A DNA stretch of 64,000 nucleotides from Olsenella profusa DSM 13989. GTDB taxonomy: Bacteria > Actinomycetota > Coriobacteriia > Coriobacteriales > Atopobiaceae. Location: the NCBI RefSeq assembly GCF_030811115.1, contig NZ_JAUSQK010000001.1:2480001-2544000 (forward strand), written 5' to 3'. Below, one piece after another: positions 16,976 through 25,234 of the stretch; the stretch's first letter is position 1; each line of letters begins with the position of its first letter. Under the pieces are notes generated by a model. The model had not been told where the DNA came from and did no database searches. It was given only the letters and a program-made list of their open reading frames with translations. Position numbers and translations under genes: made by a program.

Positions 16976-18280
16976 CTAGGGGCGCATGGGTGTTCGCGTG
17001 GGCAGACGCTCGTATACGGGCAGCACGTCAAGCGTGGAGAAATAGTCCGCAGGCGTCTCGGCACGGCGGATGAGCTCCACCCTGTCATCCTCCTTGAGCA
17101 GGAGCTCCGCCGAGCGCAGGCGGCCATTGTAGTTGTAGCCCATGGAGTGGCCATGGGCGCCCACGTCGTGGATGTAGAGGAGGTCGCCCACCTCGACCTC
17201 GGGAAGCGGCCGGTCGTTGGCGAGGCGGTCCGCGTTCTCGCACAGCATGCCCACCACGTCGTAGCGGCGGCACGCGGGCTCGTCCTCCTTGCCCATCACG
17301 GTGATGTGGTGGTAGGCATCGTAGAGCATGGGACGCATGAGGTTGGCCGCACAGGCATCGACGCCCAGGTAGTGGTGGTAGGTGTCCTTCGTGTGAATCA
17401 CCCGTGTGACGAGGGCGCCATAGGGGCCGGTCATGAAGCGCCCAAGCTCGCAGGCCAGGCGCACATCGCCCATGCCCGCCGGCACGAGCAGCTCATCGAA
17501 TGCCTGGTGCACGGCCGCGCCGATGGCCAGGATGTCGTTGTCCTCGTCCTGTGGCCTGTAGGAGATGCCCACACCGCCCGAGAGGTTGACGAACCCCACC
17601 GTGATGCCGCACTCACGCCGCACGCGCACGGCCAACCCAAAGAGGGTGCGCGCAAGCGCCGGATAGTAGCCCATCCCCAGGGTGTTGGACGCGAGCAGCG
17701 CATGGATGCCCAGCTCCGTGACGCCGCGCTCGGCGAGCATGCGGGCCGCGGCGAGCAGCTGCACCTCGGTGAGGCCAAACTTGGCGTCCTCGGGCGCGCC
17801 GAAGATGCCGTTGGCGAAGGCGAAGCTGCCACCCGGGTTCACCCGCAGGCTCACCGTGGCGGGGTACGCGCAGCCCACCGCCTCCACGGCGGCGTCGAGG
17901 GCCTCGACATGCGTGATGTCATCGAGGTTGATGGTGGCCCCCAGGCGCAGGGCATGCTCGAACTCGCCGGTCGGTGTGTCATTCGACGAGAACATGATGT
18001 GACCGCCGGTGATGCCCATGGCCTCCACCAGCAGCAGCTCCGTCTCGCTGGAGACGTCCACACCCCAGCCATCCGCGGTGACGAGGTCGATGATGGCGGG
18101 ATTGGGGGTGGCCTTGACGGCAAAGTACTCGCAAAAGCCGGGGCTCCAGGAGAAGGCCTCCCGCACGCGCGCTGCGTTGGCGCGTATGCCCGCCTCGTCG
18201 TACAGGTAGAACGGCGTGGGATAGCGCGCAGCGATGGCCTCGAGCTGCCCGACCGATGCGAATGGGACCTTGTGTGACAC
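16976..18280 (-). CDS. lysA: Diaminopimelate decarboxylase
   Basis: Final step to L-lysine, PLP-dependent. 434 residues. The PLP lysine is in EYFAVKATPN. The glycine-rich phosphate loop is NLSGGVGISY, and the substrate-binding ELGRFMTGPYG and the C-terminal DVGAHGHSMGYNYNGR match the fold-III decarboxylases. The start is GTG at 18280, with GGGGAG upstream. It is the first gene after the lysine riboswitch, so excess lysine should shut off lysA and the downstream dap genes together. Confidence 0.93.
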   Translation of the reverse strand: MSHKVPFASVGQLEAIAARYPTPFYLYDEAGIRANAARVREAFSWSPGFCEYFAVKATPNPAIIDLVTADGWGVDVSSETELLLVEAMGITGGHIMFSSNDTPTGEFEHALRLGATINLDDITHVEALDAAVEAVGCAYPATVSLRVNPGGSFAFANGIFGAPEDAKFGLTEVQLLAAARMLAERGVTELGIHALLASNTLGMGYYPALARTLFGLAVRVRRECGITVGFVNLSGGVGISYRPQDEDNDILAIGAAVHQAFDELLVPAGMGDVRLACELGRFMTGPYGALVTRVIHTKDTYHHYLGVDACAANLMRPMLYDAYHHITVMGKEDEPACRRYDVVGMLCENADRLANDRPLPEVEVGDLLYIHDVGAHGHSMGYNYNGRLRSAELLLKEDDRVELIRRAETPADYFSTLDVLPVYERLPTRTPMRP

Positions 18281-18328
18281 GCTTGCTCCCCATCGTCCTC
18301 GCTGCGCTCAAGCACCCGCCGGACGCGG

Positions 18329-18489
18329 GGATAGCTCAACCGCAGAGTTCCCTGCAGACAGTCCCGTGGGTGTTCCCCGCGGACCCACCGCCCCACCGTA
18401 CCCGGCAGGGCGATTCGGCGGCTTGGCCTTTGCGTGGGGTCCCTGCCCGCCGGCTCGCCCATGCGTCATCCGTTCCGCACCTCTATCGC
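18329..18489 (-). promoter_or_regulatory. Lysine riboswitch (L-box)
   Basis: On the minus strand the leader opens with GATAGAGGTGCG, has GCCGCCGAA in the middle and ends GGGACTGTC ... TTGAGCTATC. These match the conserved landmarks of the lysine aptamer (GAUAGAGGUGCG, GUCGCCGAAG, GGCUGUC, GAGGGCUAUC). GATAG and CTATC close the outer P1 stem. It lies about 50 bases before lysA. A CCCGC/GCGGG stem directly after P1 may be part of the expression platform. Control of the lysA-dapABH operon by lysine is inferred from the family. Confidence 0.87.
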
Positions 18490-18608
18490 TTGAGCTGATT
18501 GTACGGCGCACGGCCGCGCGCCGCCACCCCGTAACCAGATGGAATTGTGGGCGCATGCCAAGCGCGCACCCGTTCTCGCTAGAATGGCACAAGAGACGGA
18601 GGCGCCCC

Positions 18609-19757
18609 ATGACCATCCACGAGCCCACGATCGAGCTGCTCACTCGCTACCGGCGTGACCTGCATCAGATTCCCGAGGTCGACTTCGACCTGCCCGAGAC
18701 CCTCACCTACGTGCGTGACGTGCTCGAAGGCATCGCACGCGAGACGAACGGACACCTGGGACGCGAGGTCGTGCGCCTCGTCGAGCCATGCCGCTCGACC
18801 ATCTGCTGCATCTTCGACCGCGAAAGCGAGCATGCGACGGCCATCCGCTCCGACATGGATGCCCTGCCCGTGACGGAGCGCACGGACAGCCCCTTCGCCT
18901 CGCGCCATGCGGGCAGGATGCACGCCTGCGGCCACGATGGCCACATGTCCATGGTGCTAGGCCTGGCGGGATGGCTGGCCCTTCACCTTGGGGAGCTGCC
19001 GCACACCGTGGTGCTCGTGTTCCAACCTGCCGAGGAGACCACCGGCGGGGCCAAGGTGGTCTGCGAGTCCGGCATCCTCGACGAGCTGTGCGCCGATCGC
19101 ATCTTTGGCTTCCACCTGTGGCCCGACCTGCCCCACGGCCAGGTGGCCAGCCGCCCCGGGCCACTGCTTGCCGCCGCCAACGAGACCACCGTCACCGTGA
19201 GGGGCCGCGCCTCCCACATCGCCAGGGCCGAGCAGGGAGCAGACGCCCTGCTCGCCGCCTGCCATGTCGTGGATGCCTGCTACGGCTACATGGACGAACG
19301 CCAGGCCGAAGAGCCCTGCCTCCTCAGATTCGGGCACATGACGTCGGGATCCGTACGCAACCAGATCAGTGACGCAAGCCGCATCGAGGGGAGCCTGCGC
19401 ACATTCTCGATTGCCATGGGCGAACGCTGCCGCCGCGAGCTGCCCGAGTGCGCCGAGCGCGCGGCGGAGCTCCTGGGCTGCACGGCTGAGGTCGGCTTCT
19501 CCGAGGGCTACCCACCCGTCGTGAACGACGAGGGACTGTTCGGGAAGGCTGCCGTCGTGCTCCCCGACCTCGGGGACGTCCCCGAGCCGTTGCTCATCGC
19601 CGAGGACTTCGCCTGGTACCAGCGGTGCTTGCCCGGTGTGTTCCTGCTGCTTGGCACGGGAACGGGCATACCGCTGCACTCCGACACCTTCGCCTTTGAC
19701 GAGGCCGTCCTCATGCGCGGCGTAGAGGCATACGAGCGGCTCGTCATGCTGGCGTAG
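18609..19757 (+). CDS. M20-family amidohydrolase, probable N-acetyl-diaminopimelate deacetylase
   Basis: A 382-residue zinc aminoacylase/carboxypeptidase-like enzyme. Metal and catalytic motifs are RSDMDALPV, HACGHDGHMSM and QPAEETTGGAK. The dimerisation domain lies around 180-290. Families with this layout remove acetyl or other acyl groups from amino acids. Its position divergent from the lysine operon and the presence of DapH support N-acetyl-LL-DAP deacetylation (the YkuR/DapL role), but other N-acyl amino acids cannot be excluded. GGAGG precedes the ATG. It is outside the lysine riboswitch transcript. Confidence 0.85.
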   Translation: MTIHEPTIELLTRYRRDLHQIPEVDFDLPETLTYVRDVLEGIARETNGHLGREVVRLVEPCRSTICCIFDRESEHATAIRSDMDALPVTERTDSPFASRHAGRMHACGHDGHMSMVLGLAGWLALHLGELPHTVVLVFQPAEETTGGAKVVCESGILDELCADRIFGFHLWPDLPHGQVASRPGPLLAAANETTVTVRGRASHIARAEQGADALLAACHVVDACYGYMDERQAEEPCLLRFGHMTSGSVRNQISDASRIEGSLRTFSIAMGERCRRELPECAERAAELLGCTAEVGFSEGYPPVVNDEGLFGKAAVVLPDLGDVPEPLLIAEDFAWYQRCLPGVFLLLGTGTGIPLHSDTFAFDEAVLMRGVEAYERLVMLA

Positions 19758-19802
19758 CCGTGGATGGCCTCGCAGCGCGCCTGCGGGTGAGAGGGGCGAC
19801 CA

Positions 19803-20295
19803 TCAGCGCCCCGCCGCCAGGGACGAGCTGGGGACATGGTCCGGGAATGCGTCGGGCTTGCTGAAGTACTGGAACCAGGTGATGTTGGTGTCCCAGCCCT
19901 CCCCCGTCTCCCGGTCCACCAGGCCGAAGCCGTTGTTGGCCTCATCATCGGGATCAGTGGGCTTATTGGTCCACTTAAAGAACTGGGAATAGGTATCCAG
20001 CTCCTCCTCGGTGGCATCGGTGGGATAGTCCTTCGTCGGCGGCTTGGGGGTTATGTCCTCGTTGGTCGTACAGCGCCTCCGAGATGCGCTGGAAGCTGGC
20101 GCCCTCCCGCGCGCCGGCCTGCAGGGCGACGTCCTGCATGCGGCCGAAGCCCCATCGCTCTTCCTCGAGCGCACCTTCCAGCGCGCGCTCCCGCGCCGCC
20201 AGCTCGTCGATCTCGGCGTCATGGCGCGCATCAAGGCGCCTGTGCCTCATGGCGTGCGAGCGCTCGAAGGCCCCGTCCACTGCCATCGCCATCAC
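19803..20295 (-). pseudogene. Frameshifted small helical protein gene (second gene of a decayed pair)
   Basis: The upstream frame starts with GTG at 20295 and encodes a charged helix (RLDARHDAEIDELAARERAL) to about residue 74. Near 20066 the coding pattern jumps frame into an acidic, Trp-rich segment (KDYPTDATEEELDTYSQFF, GWDTNITWFQYFSKP) ending at 19803. Removing one C would join them into about 163 residues. It overlaps the previous gene by 4 bases (GTGA). The pair resembles the tandem small helical proteins that precede type VII secretion effectors (DUF3130/DUF3958-like), but that assignment is tentative and no effector gene is present. Confidence 0.5.
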
Positions 20296-20630
20296 ATCAC
20301 CTGGGGCTTGCCAGGCACGCCACGATCATGTCGCTCTTCCAACGCAGCCGAAAGGCTGCCTCCCAGGATCGAGTCCGCAAGCGCCCTGTCCGCGTCGCCC
20401 AGGGTGCTGCCAATCTGCAGCAATGCCTGTGCGTCCCTCGAGAGGACGTCATCCCAGGCTCCCAGGGCAGAGGTGATGCCGTCTGCCACCCCATCATGGG
20501 CGGCGCCCGAGCCAGGGGCGTCCTCGGTGATGGCTTGCAGGGTCATGCTGGAATACTCGGACTCGCCCTACGAAAGCGCGTTCCGTGCGGACTCGCTCAC
20601 CGTGGGACTCGATGAGATCTCTTCCGCCAT
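20292..20630 (-). pseudogene. Small helical protein gene broken by an in-frame TAG
   Basis: From an ATG at 20630 (GGTGGAG upstream) the frame reads MAEEISSSPTVSESARNALS, meets TAG at codon 21 (20568-20570), then continues in the same frame for about 91 residues of helical protein. The full frame would be about 112 codons. An internal ATG at 20546 could give an 84-residue product lacking the N-terminus. Size and composition resemble WXG100-like/TIGR04197 type VII secretion small proteins, an inference only. It is translationally overlapped by the next broken gene. Confidence 0.5.
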
Positions 20631-20707
20631 CTCCACCATCCACCCTACACATCACATGGACAGTCTGCATGACGTAAAGGCATATGCCAACTTCTGCTGA
20701 GTTGATC

Positions 20708-21077
20708 ATACCCTATACGTGCGATACCCTGTCAACGTCAAAATCGGTGCAGTGCAGGCAAGGCTCCCCCGAAGGGTGCCGTCTCGGAAAGTCCTACGGC
20801 AGTTCTGCCACAAACCTGCCCAGCCGCCCCAGCCCCTCCACCAGGGTCTGCTCGTCACAGGCATAGCTGATGCGCACATGGCCCTCGCCACCAAAGAAGG
20901 CGCCCGGCACGAGCGCCACGCCCGCCTCGCGGATGGCGCGCTCGCAGAACTCCTCGCTCGAGAGGCCTGACCCGCTCACGTCCGGGAAGGCATAGAACGC
21001 CCCCTCCGGCCGCACGACGGGAAGGCCCATCCGCCCAAGGTGAACCAGCGTCAGCTCGCGCCGATGCTCGTAGCTCT
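20708..21077. repeat. Left copy of the 370-bp direct repeat flanking the IS
   Basis: Matches 23042-23411 base for base as far as I could compare; one further base also agrees by chance. It contains the 3' end of the aminotransferase gene and its downstream hairpin. Interpreted as the long target-site duplication made by the IS1634-type element between the copies. Confidence 0.88.
20794..21077 (-). pseudogene. Duplicated 3' fragment of the aminotransferase gene
   Basis: The last 94 or so codons of the aminotransferase at 23.1-24.3 kb, copied exactly in the left direct repeat. It lacks the PLP lysine and the large domain. At its 5' end the frame runs into the IS end, giving an open chimera of about 108 codons that starts at 21120 (MSCALFRICCCGRVE, then native sequence). 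No function is expected. Confidence 0.85.
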
Positions 21078-21131
21078 CCACTCTTCCGCAGCAACAAATC
21101 CTGAATAGAGCGCAGGACACCTACTCCAAGC

Positions 21132-21156
21132 AGCCCGGATGGGCTTTACTTTTTTG
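21132..21156 (+). terminator. Terminator-like hairpin inside the IS left end
   Basis: AGCCC-GGAT-GGGCT followed by TTTACTTTTTT. It sits between the left inverted repeat and the transposase promoter region, where it would block transcription entering from outside, a common IS safeguard. Confidence 0.7.
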
Positions 21157-21240
21157 TCAAGTTTATAGAATGTTATGCGCGTTGTATTGTGTTGTATGTG
21201 CTAATATATGGGGTGGCCTTCGAGAGCGGAGGGGCGGAAG

Positions 21241-22974
21241 ATGTTTCTGAAGAGGACCCCACAGAGGAACGGACGGGTGAAGCTCTCTGTATGTGAGAGC
21301 TACCGGGTCGGCAAGAAGACCAAGCAGCGCCAAGTGAGGTCTTTGGGCTATATCGACGAGCTCGAGGAGGAGCATCAAGACCCCATCGAGTGGGGACGGG
21401 CCCAGGCCCTTGAGATGACTCGCGAGAAGAAAGAGGGCGAGCAGGCTCTTCCCCTCGAGATCCACCCCCTGGAGAAGATCGACAGGAGGGGGACCAACAG
21501 GAAGAACCTGGGGTGCGCGATCGCGCTTGCCGTCTACAGCGCCCTGGGGATCGAGCAAGTGCTGCGCAACTACCTGCGCGGCAGGAGCGTGGCATACGAC
21601 CTCAACAGCGTAACGAGGCTGCTCGTGACAGAGCGGATCCTAGGGCCAGGGTCCAAGCGCGCAGCCTGGCAGAACAGGGAGAGGTACTTCTTCAAGAGCG
21701 ACTTCACGGACGATGATCTCTACAGGGCCTTAGACGAGCTCGCGAGGGCCAAGGACAAGGTCGTCTCCTCCATGAACAGGCGGATAGCGGCCGCGGGCAT
21801 GAGGGACATGTCCTGCGTCTACTACGACGTCACCAACTACTACTTCGAAAGCGACGCCCAGGACGAGCTGAGGAAGCGCGGGGTCTCCAAGGAGAACAGG
21901 AGGAGCCCGATCGTGCAGATGGGGCTCCTGCAGGACGAGAGGGGCATCCCCATCTGCTACAGGAAGTTTTCGGGCAACACCCCAGACGCCCAGACCATGA
22001 TCCCCGTGCTCTCCGACCTCAAGCGCGACTACGGGATGGACAGGCTCATAGCCGTCGCCGACAAGGGCCTCAACTCGTCGGACAACATAGCGGCGGCCGT
22101 GGCCAGGGGGGACGGCTTCGTCTTCTCCCAGTCGGCACGCGGCACCAAGTCGGACGCCGCCCTGAAGAGGTGGCTCACGGACGACCAGGGCTACCGCCAC
22201 ATGGGAGACGACTTCAAGATCAAGAGCAAGCAGGGCTTCAAGGCCTGCCACATCAAGGCAGGGGATACGAAGGGCGGAAAGCCCAAGGACATAAGGATTC
22301 CCGTGAAGTACGTCGGCTTCTGGTCAAGGAAGTACCAGGAGCGTGCCCGCCACGACAGGGCCAAGGTGATCGAGAGGGCACGCACGCTCATTAAAAGCCC
22401 CGCCGCCTTCAGCGCCCATGAGGCCCATGGGGCGGCAAAGTACGTGAGGGGCCTCACCTTCGACAGGGACACGGGCACTATTGCCGATGCCCGCAAGCTC
22501 TCCCTGGATGAGGATGCCATCAGGGAGGCAGAGGACTTGGACGGCTACTACCTCGTCGTCACAAGCGAGACAGACTGGCAGGACGAGAAGATACTCGATG
22601 CCTACCGGGAGCTCTGGCGGATAGAGGAGTCCTTCAAACTCACCAAGTCAGAGCTCAGGACCAGGCCCGTCTACGTCTGGACGGACGCCCATATAGAGGC
22701 CCACTTCCTCACGTGCTTCGTGGCCCTCACGATCCTTCGGATCCTGCAGTGCCAGACGGGTGTCCCCGCGGCCCACATAAGACGTGAGATCAAGGCCATG
22801 TCAGCCACGAACTTCGATTCCAACTGGTGGGTGTTCGACCACAGGACGGACGAGTCTGACGCCCTGGCCGCCTCCTGTGGCCTCGAGGAGCTCAAGCTCA
22901 AGTTCCTCACAACCAAGCAGGCCAAACAGGTCTTAGCTAAGGCAAATAGGCTAACGCTCCAACACAGAGGATAG
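21241..22974 (+). CDS. IS1634-family DDE transposase
   Basis: A 577-residue cut-and-paste transposase of the IS4-like superfamily. Catalytic regions are visible: first Asp in VYYDVTNYYFE (about 199), second Asp in AVADKGLNSSDN (about 276), and the Y-x-x-LWRIEESFKLTKSELR segment (Tyr, Arg, Glu, Lys signature, about 458-478). Its length fits the family. The start is taken at ATG 21241, preceded by GAGGGGCGGAAG; an ATG at 21208 is in frame. The frame is intact, so the element may still be active. Confidence 0.92.
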   Translation: MFLKRTPQRNGRVKLSVCESYRVGKKTKQRQVRSLGYIDELEEEHQDPIEWGRAQALEMTREKKEGEQALPLEIHPLEKIDRRGTNRKNLGCAIALAVYSALGIEQVLRNYLRGRSVAYDLNSVTRLLVTERILGPGSKRAAWQNRERYFFKSDFTDDDLYRALDELARAKDKVVSSMNRRIAAAGMRDMSCVYYDVTNYYFESDAQDELRKRGVSKENRRSPIVQMGLLQDERGIPICYRKFSGNTPDAQTMIPVLSDLKRDYGMDRLIAVADKGLNSSDNIAAAVARGDGFVFSQSARGTKSDAALKRWLTDDQGYRHMGDDFKIKSKQGFKACHIKAGDTKGGKPKDIRIPVKYVGFWSRKYQERARHDRAKVIERARTLIKSPAAFSAHEAHGAAKYVRGLTFDRDTGTIADARKLSLDEDAIREAEDLDGYYLVVTSETDWQDEKILDAYRELWRIEESFKLTKSELRTRPVYVWTDAHIEAHFLTCFVALTILRILQCQTGVPAAHIRREIKAMSATNFDSNWWVFDHRTDESDALAASCGLEELKLKFLTTKQAKQVLAKANRLTLQHRG

Positions 22975-23041
22975 TCAGCCACCCATCAACAGAACCGCAG
23001 CTAACCAGTACTGTCTTTGCTATCTAGCTGCGGAAAATGGG

Positions 23042-23411
23042 ATACCCTATACGTGCGATACCCTGTCAACGTCAAAATCGGTGCAGTGCAGGCAAGGCTC
23101 CCCCGAAGGGTGCCGTCTCGGAAAGTCCTACGGCAGTTCTGCCACAAACCTGCCCAGCCGCCCCAGCCCCTCCACCAGGGTCTGCTCGTCACAGGCATAG
23201 CTGATGCGCACATGGCCCTCGCCACCAAAGAAGGCGCCCGGCACGAGCGCCACGCCCGCCTCGCGGATGGCGCGCTCGCAGAACTCCTCGCTCGAGAGGC
23301 CTGACCCGCTCACGTCCGGGAAGGCATAGAACGCCCCCTCCGGCCGCACGACGGGAAGGCCCATCCGCCCAAGGTGAACCAGCGTCAGCTCGCGCCGATG
23401 CTCGTAGCTCT
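23042..23411. repeat. Right copy of the 370-bp direct repeat flanking the IS
   Basis: Same sequence and orientation as 20708-21077. It is continuous with the intact aminotransferase gene on its right, so this side represents the original locus. Confidence 0.88.
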
Positions 23412-24267
23412 CGCGCAGTGCCGTCACGTCCGTTGCGAGCGCGTGCACGGCCGCGTCCTGCGTGAACGCCACCACACTCGAGACGGCGTACTGATGCACC
23501 GTGGCGATGTGCCGTACCAGCTCCTTCGACGCACACAGCCACCCCAGGCGCCAGCCCGTCATGGCGTAGGGCTTCGAGAAGCTGTTGACCACCACGGTGC
23601 GGTCGGCCAGCTCGGGATGGCGTTGGGCAAAGCCCTGGTAGGCATCGGTATAGACCAGCCGGTCGTACACGTCGTCGCAGATCACGTAGACGTCCCGCCA
23701 CGCCGCGACGGCGGCCACCGCATCGAGGCTCTCGGCCGAGAGCACACACCCGGTGGGGTTGTTGGGCGAGGTGAGCACGATGGCCTTCGTGCGCTCGCTC
23801 ACGCAGGCGGCCAGGGCCCCGCCATCGATCTGGTACCCGCATGCCGTGGTGTCCAGCGGGCGCGGCGTGGCGCGGCACAGCGCCACGATGGACTCGTACA
23901 GCACGAAGGCCGGCGTGGGGATGACGACCTCGTCGCCGGGGTTGAGCATCGTCACCAGCGTGGCGAAGAGGGCCTCGGTGGCGCCGCTCGTGACGACGAC
24001 CTGGTCGGGGGCATACACGAGCCCCCGCTCCCCCATGGCATGCGCGATGGCCTCGCGCAGCTCGGGGTAGCCATTGTTGGGTGGGTAGTGGGTCTTGCCC
24101 GCCGCGAGGCTCTCGCCCACCCGCGCACGGATGGGGACGGGCGTGTCCTCCCCCGGCTCGCCCAGCGCGAGGGAGATGCACCCCGGCGTGGCGGCGGCAA
24201 GCGACGAGAAGCGGCGGATGCCCGAGGGCTGGAGCGCGAGGGCGGCGGTGTTGAGCGTGAGGGACAT
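23128..24267 (-). CDS. Class I/II PLP aminotransferase, candidate N-acetyl-LL-diaminopimelate aminotransferase
   Basis: 379 residues. The PLP lysine is in NSFSKPYAMTGWRLG; the cofactor contacts SPNNPTG and CDDVYDRL and the C-terminal arginine region HVRISYA are present. The closest functional model is PatA of Bacillus, which makes N-acetyl-LL-DAP. The nearby DapH and M20 deacetylase make that role attractive, but aspartate or another amino donor/acceptor pair is possible. GGAGG lies 4 bases before the ATG at 24267. Its 3' end lies within the IS target duplication, yet this copy is complete. Confidence 0.85.
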   Translation of the reverse strand: MSLTLNTAALALQPSGIRRFSSLAAATPGCISLALGEPGEDTPVPIRARVGESLAAGKTHYPPNNGYPELREAIAHAMGERGLVYAPDQVVVTSGATEALFATLVTMLNPGDEVVIPTPAFVLYESIVALCRATPRPLDTTACGYQIDGGALAACVSERTKAIVLTSPNNPTGCVLSAESLDAVAAVAAWRDVYVICDDVYDRLVYTDAYQGFAQRHPELADRTVVVNSFSKPYAMTGWRLGWLCASKELVRHIATVHQYAVSSVVAFTQDAAVHALATDVTALRESYEHRRELTLVHLGRMGLPVVRPEGAFYAFPDVSGSGLSSEEFCERAIREAGVALVPGAFFGGEGHVRISYACDEQTLVEGLGRLGRFVAELP

Positions 24268-24429
24268 GGTGCCTCCAAGACGGGCAGGTGGGAACCGAGG
24301 ATACGTTGACGACATCTTTAAACTGTACGTTTCCGTCACGGTACTCATGTGCCAACTGGGCTTTTCCAAAGAACATCAACGAAAACGTATACTTTAAGCG
24401 ACATCCCCATGTAGGGGCCTGGCAAATGC

Positions 24430-25233
24430 TCACCCGAGCAACTCCAGCACCGCCCGCTTGGCGGCGAGGAAGTCCCCCGTGAGGGCAAACTCCGCCGCGC
24501 TCATGCCCGCGGCCGGCCGCGGCACCACGACCTCGCCAGCCATCTGCGAGGGGATGCCCTCCGTGGGAGAGCCCGCCAGCACGTAGACCCTGCTCGCCAT
24601 CGTGACGGCCTCATCCACGTCGTGCGTGATCGCCAGTGTGGCAAGGCCCAGCTCATGGGCCATGTCACCGTACCAGCTCCGCATGTCCGCACGCGTGAGG
24701 GCATCCAGCGCCGAGAACGGCTCGTCCAGCAGCAGGACGGAGTTGCCCATGAGGTACGTGCGCAGGAAGGCCGCGCGCTGGCGCATGCCGCCCGAAAGCT
24801 CGCTTGGCCAGCAGCGCTCCGCCCCCGCCAGGCCGAAGCGCGCGAAGAGCGGCTCGGTCCTCCTGTGGGCCTCGTCACGCGGCATACCTGCCAGCACGAG
24901 CGGCAGGCACACGTTGTCGATGATGCGCTTGCTGGGCAGCAGCAAGTCCTTCTGCAACATGTAGCTCACACGACCGGGAATGCCCGTGACATCCTCGCCC
25001 GCGAGCAGCACGCATCCCTCCACCGGCCGCGAGAGCCCCGAGAGCGCATGCATGATGGTGGTCTTCCCACAGCCGGAGCGCCCCACGAGGCACACGACCT
25101 CGCCAGCTCCCACACGCAACGAGATGTCCCGCACCACCACATGGGCGCCCCCGTCCCACGAGAGCGTGAGATGCTCGGCCGCAAGGGCGGGGGCGACCAC
25201 CTGTGACGCAGCCGTATCGTGGGCTCCGTCCAC
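24430..25233 (-). CDS. thiZ: ABC transporter ATPase, thiamine-precursor uptake (ThiZ-like)
   Basis: About 267 residues, powering an importer. Walker A is GRSGCGKTT, the signature is LSGGMRQR, Walker B is VLLLDEPFSALD and the switch histidine is in LAITHDVDEA. It resembles nitrate/taurine/ThiZ-type ATPases. I place the start at GTG 25233, directly after the thiY stop; an ATG at 25269 would overlap thiY by 35 bases and neither has a strong ribosome site. It is the last gene of the TPP-riboswitch operon ykoF-like/thiX/thiY/thiZ. Confidence 0.87.
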   Translation of the reverse strand: MDGAHDTAASQVVAPALAAEHLTLSWDGGAHVVVRDISLRVGAGEVVCLVGRSGCGKTTIMHALSGLSRPVEGCVLLAGEDVTGIPGRVSYMLQKDLLLPSKRIIDNVCLPLVLAGMPRDEAHRRTEPLFARFGLAGAERCWPSELSGGMRQRAAFLRTYLMGNSVLLLDEPFSALDALTRADMRSWYGDMAHELGLATLAITHDVDEAVTMASRVYVLAGSPTEGIPSQMAGEVVVPRPAAGMSAAEFALTGDFLAAKRAVLELLG

Positions 25234-25234
25234 C

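Larger units (their letters stand above)
21078..23041 (+). mobile_element. IS1634-family insertion sequence
   Basis: About 1,964 bp. Its ends are imperfect inverted repeats: left CCACTCTTCCGCAGC, right (reverse complement) CCCATTTTCCGCAGC, 12 of 15 matching. It has one transposase gene. Codon use and local base composition near the left end are more AT-rich than the host. It is flanked by direct repeats of about 370 bp. Long, variable-length target duplications are a reported hallmark of this family (IS1634 of Mycoplasma mycoides, IS1549 of Mycobacterium smegmatis). Because the whole aminotransferase 3' end was duplicated, insertion left an intact gene copy on the right. Confidence 0.88.

Noticed and set aside
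15596-18277. An 893-codon open frame on the plus strand.
   Set aside because: It is antisense to lysA, dapA and part of dapB, has His/Gly/Arg-rich composition without motifs, and exists because GC-rich codon use leaves the opposite strand open.
21079-21236. A possible small RNA or leader in the IS left end because of its hairpin and AT-rich sequence.
   Set aside because: The hairpin with T-run and following promoter-like sequence are explained by IS self-protection and transposase expression.
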